Origin: a bacterium
GTDB lineage: Bacteria; Bacillota_I; Bacilli_A; Izemoplasmatales; UBA1188
DNA: 32,709 bases
Assembly (NCBI GenBank): GCA_017960565.1
Contig: JAGCYY010000029.1
Location: 1-32,709 of the forward strand
Reading direction: 5' to 3'
Below, piece by piece: positions 30,945 through 32,709 of this stretch. The notes under the pieces were generated by a model that ran no database searches, was not told where the DNA came from, and was given only the letters and a program-made list of their open reading frames with translations. Numbering within the stretch: position 1 is the first letter of the stretch; every line of letters begins with the position of its first letter. A program made the translations under genes and the position numbers.

Positions 30945-32709
30945 GTGCGCCAGTTCGGTTCATTCAACATAGTCGGTGGGATTCCGACCTAGAAAGAGTT
31001 AGCGCCTCATCTAGTACCGAGACCTTGAAGCCAAAATCGTGAGATTAGGTTTAAGCGTAGGTTAGGGATACTATAAGCCTAAATGCGAAAGCGTGAAGCA
31101 ATTCAGCCCCGTTATATATAAATAGTGGAAGCAGAGGTGGTCCTCAACACTGAATGCAATACCGGCTAAATCGTTAATGCAAGATATAGCGAGAGTTCCA
31201 TCGGGGTCAATAAGAGCTAGGCGTGTAGATTAATGATGTTAAATGGATACCTGGGAGAACTTATATTCTCTAGAAATAGTAAGTCATATTCAAGAGCTTG
31301 AACCTCAAGATATGGTTATGGAATATAAGTAGTCGGAGCCAACATAGTACCTATGAAAGTAGTAATGATACCGGAGGGAAGGAAGGCCACCAACAATCGT
31401 TTCTTTATATGTAAACATTTGGTACACTGGAGGTACTTAACAAATGGAAAATGAACGTAAAGATATAAGAATATTAGCCAAGACCTATAAAAAGCTACAA
31501 ACCTTAATGAATTACATAAACAAAGAAACGCTAATTCAACAATTTAGAAAGGAGAGTAGTAATAAAGCCAGTGGTATAGATAGTGTAACTAAGGAAGAAT
31601 ATGGGCTAAACCTTGAGGACAATATAGATGATTTACTTAAGAGAATGAAATCATTCTCATATAAGCCTCAACCAGTAAGAAGAACATATATTCCAAAAGC
31701 CAATGGCAAATTGAGACCGCTTGGCATACCAGCATTTGAAGATAAGCTAGTTCAAGGGTGTATGGCCTATGTGTTAAATGAAATATATGAAACAAAGTTT
31801 CTAAATTGTTCTTATGGCTTTAGAGAAAACAGAAACTGTCATATGGCCATCGAAGAAATAAACAGTCACATAATGAAGAATAAAGTTAACTATATTCTAG
31901 ATTGTGACATCAAAGGTTTCTTTGATAATGTTGACCACAAATGGATGATGGAATTTCTAAAGCATGATATTGAAGACAAGAACTTCTTAAGATATGTAGC
32001 TAGATTTCTTAAGAGCGGAATTATCGAAGATTTGAAATATTACGAAAGTGATAAAGGAACACCGCAAGGTGGACTAATATCACCGGTTTTAGCGAATGTC
32101 TATTTGCATTATGTATTAGATTTATGGTTTGAGTATATCAAAAAGAAATACAAAGGTGAAATGTATTTAATTAGATATGCCGACGATTTTGTGGTTCTAT
32201 TTCAATACGAGAATGAGGCAAAAGATTTCTACAATAAACTAATAGAGAGATTAGCAAAATTCAATCTTGAAATAGCGACAGACAAAACAAGAATACTACC
32301 CTTTGGGAGATTTAAAGGAAATAAAGAAAAGTTTGATTTTCTAGGTTTCGAGTTTCACAACGGTAAAACAATTAGAGGTACGTATCGTACTCACATAATA
32401 ACGAGTAGGAAGAAATTAAAACTTAAAAGGGCGATTACTAAATCTTGGATAAAAGAGCATATACACGACCCACTAGCTGAGTTATATAAAAGTATCAATC
32501 TAAGGTTAATAGGTCATTATAATTATTATGGTATAAGCGGTAATTTTGAAAGTTTAATTAAGTTTTACAAATATGTTAAATACACACTATACAAGTGGCT
32601 GAGTCGAAGAGACCAAAAAGGAAAGATGAATTATAATGATTTCCTGAGGATTTGGCAATACTATATAAGTGAGCCGAGTATTAAAGTTGATATATGGCAT
32701 TGGCAAAAA
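30945..32709 (+). mobile_element. Group II intron, 5' part (runs off the window)
   Basis: The RNA begins with GTGCGCCAG at 30945, the typical 5' end of bacterial group II introns. About 500 bases of structured, non-coding sequence (domain I onward) follow, before an intron-encoded reverse transcriptase in the domain IV position. The stretch 30945-31443 has no ORF and includes G+C-richer segments than the surroundings, such as GGTGGGATTCCGACC and ACCGGAGGGAAGG. Domains V and VI and the 3' splice site lie beyond the window, so the structural class cannot be settled. It sits directly after the second cassette's terminator. Confidence 0.87.
31444..32709 (+). CDS. ltrA: Group II intron-encoded reverse transcriptase/maturase (LtrA-like), 3' partial
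   Basis: An open frame of 422 codons from the ATG at 31444 (SD GGAGG, 31429-31433) to the last base of the window with no stop. Reverse transcriptase blocks appear in order: SGIDSVT, RRTYIPKANGKLRPLGIPAFEDKLVQ, NCSYGFRENRNCHMAI, DCDIKGFFDNVDH, KGTPQGGLISPVLANVYLHYVLD, and the catalytic Y-A-D-D at residues 245-248. FDFLGFEFH and a maturase (X) domain follow, with LRLIGHYNYYGISGN. The end of the visible frame, VDIWHWQK, is close to where intron proteins without an endonuclease domain usually stop. It promotes splicing and mobility of the intron. Confidence 0.93.
   Translation, partial: MENERKDIRILAKTYKKLQTLMNYINKETLIQQFRKESSNKASGIDSVTKEEYGLNLEDNIDDLLKRMKSFSYKPQPVRRTYIPKANGKLRPLGIPAFEDKLVQGCMAYVLNEIYETKFLNCSYGFRENRNCHMAIEEINSHIMKNKVNYILDCDIKGFFDNVDHKWMMEFLKHDIEDKNFLRYVARFLKSGIIEDLKYYESDKGTPQGGLISPVLANVYLHYVLDLWFEYIKKKYKGEMYLIRYADDFVVLFQYENEAKDFYNKLIERLAKFNLEIATDKTRILPFGRFKGNKEKFDFLGFEFHNGKTIRGTYRTHIITSRKKLKLKRAITKSWIKEHIHDPLAELYKSINLRLIGHYNYYGISGNFESLIKFYKYVKYTLYKWLSRRDQKGKMNYNDFLRIWQYYISEPSIKVDIWHWQK

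Overview
The window is A+T-rich and reads as the chromosome of a low-GC Bacillota (Firmicutes) bacterium with an anaerobic style of redox metabolism. It uses the standard bacterial code: TGA is a real stop and Trp is TGG. Signs of this lineage are MgtE behind an apparent M-box tail, folate-dependent TrmFO next to a XerC-like recombinase, RlmH, a Trp-specific T-box, class-I cyclic-di-GMP riboswitches and an Rnf complex. I cannot name the genus; an uncultured gut Bacilli/Clostridia-type organism would fit.

Layout. (1) 1-2860: the 3' end of a probable Mg2+ riboswitch, mgtE, a PHP-domain phosphoesterase and a GNAT acetyltransferase, overlapping and closed by a terminator. (2) 2872-6947: trmFO, xerC-like, rlmH, thioredoxin, a thioredoxin-reductase-like flavoprotein that has lost its NADPH motifs, and a small chorismate mutase, in one tightly packed operon. 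(3) 6961-11676: rnfCDGEAB behind an extended -10 promoter with a palindrome on its start site. RnfB is cut down to its membrane anchor plus one Fe-S motif. (4) 11684-12310: tRNA-Lys(CTT) with its own promoter and terminator, then a decayed DUF1016/YhcG-type gene on the minus strand. (5) 12313-15500: a tryptophan T-box, a 27-codon ORF and a trpXYZ-type ABC transporter whose permease start is separated from its Shine-Dalgarno by a perfect hairpin. (6) 15651-30920: two tandem copies of one cassette, each made of a cyclic-di-GMP-I riboswitch with an overlapping terminator, an exported protein of about 314 aa, and a giant repeat protein of about 2,130-2,160 aa. (7) 30945-end: the 5' part of a group II intron with its reverse transcriptase/maturase, running off the window.

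The most interesting part is region 6. The riboswitch cores match at 65 of 66 positions, while the proteins are only recognisably paralogous. The terminator uses the 3' strand of the aptamer helix, so ligand binding should turn expression ON. All four proteins share a membrane segment followed by a W-F-S motif. Both giant proteins have a beta-helix-like N-terminal domain, six repeats of about 100 aa, and a conserved C-terminal domain with no sortase motif. I infer a cyclic-di-GMP-induced surface adhesion or matrix system. Secondary leads are the probably ferredoxin-linked thioredoxin reductase beside Rnf, the minimal RnfB, the hairpin-split ribosome binding site of trpY, and the intron sitting on a predicted transcription start.
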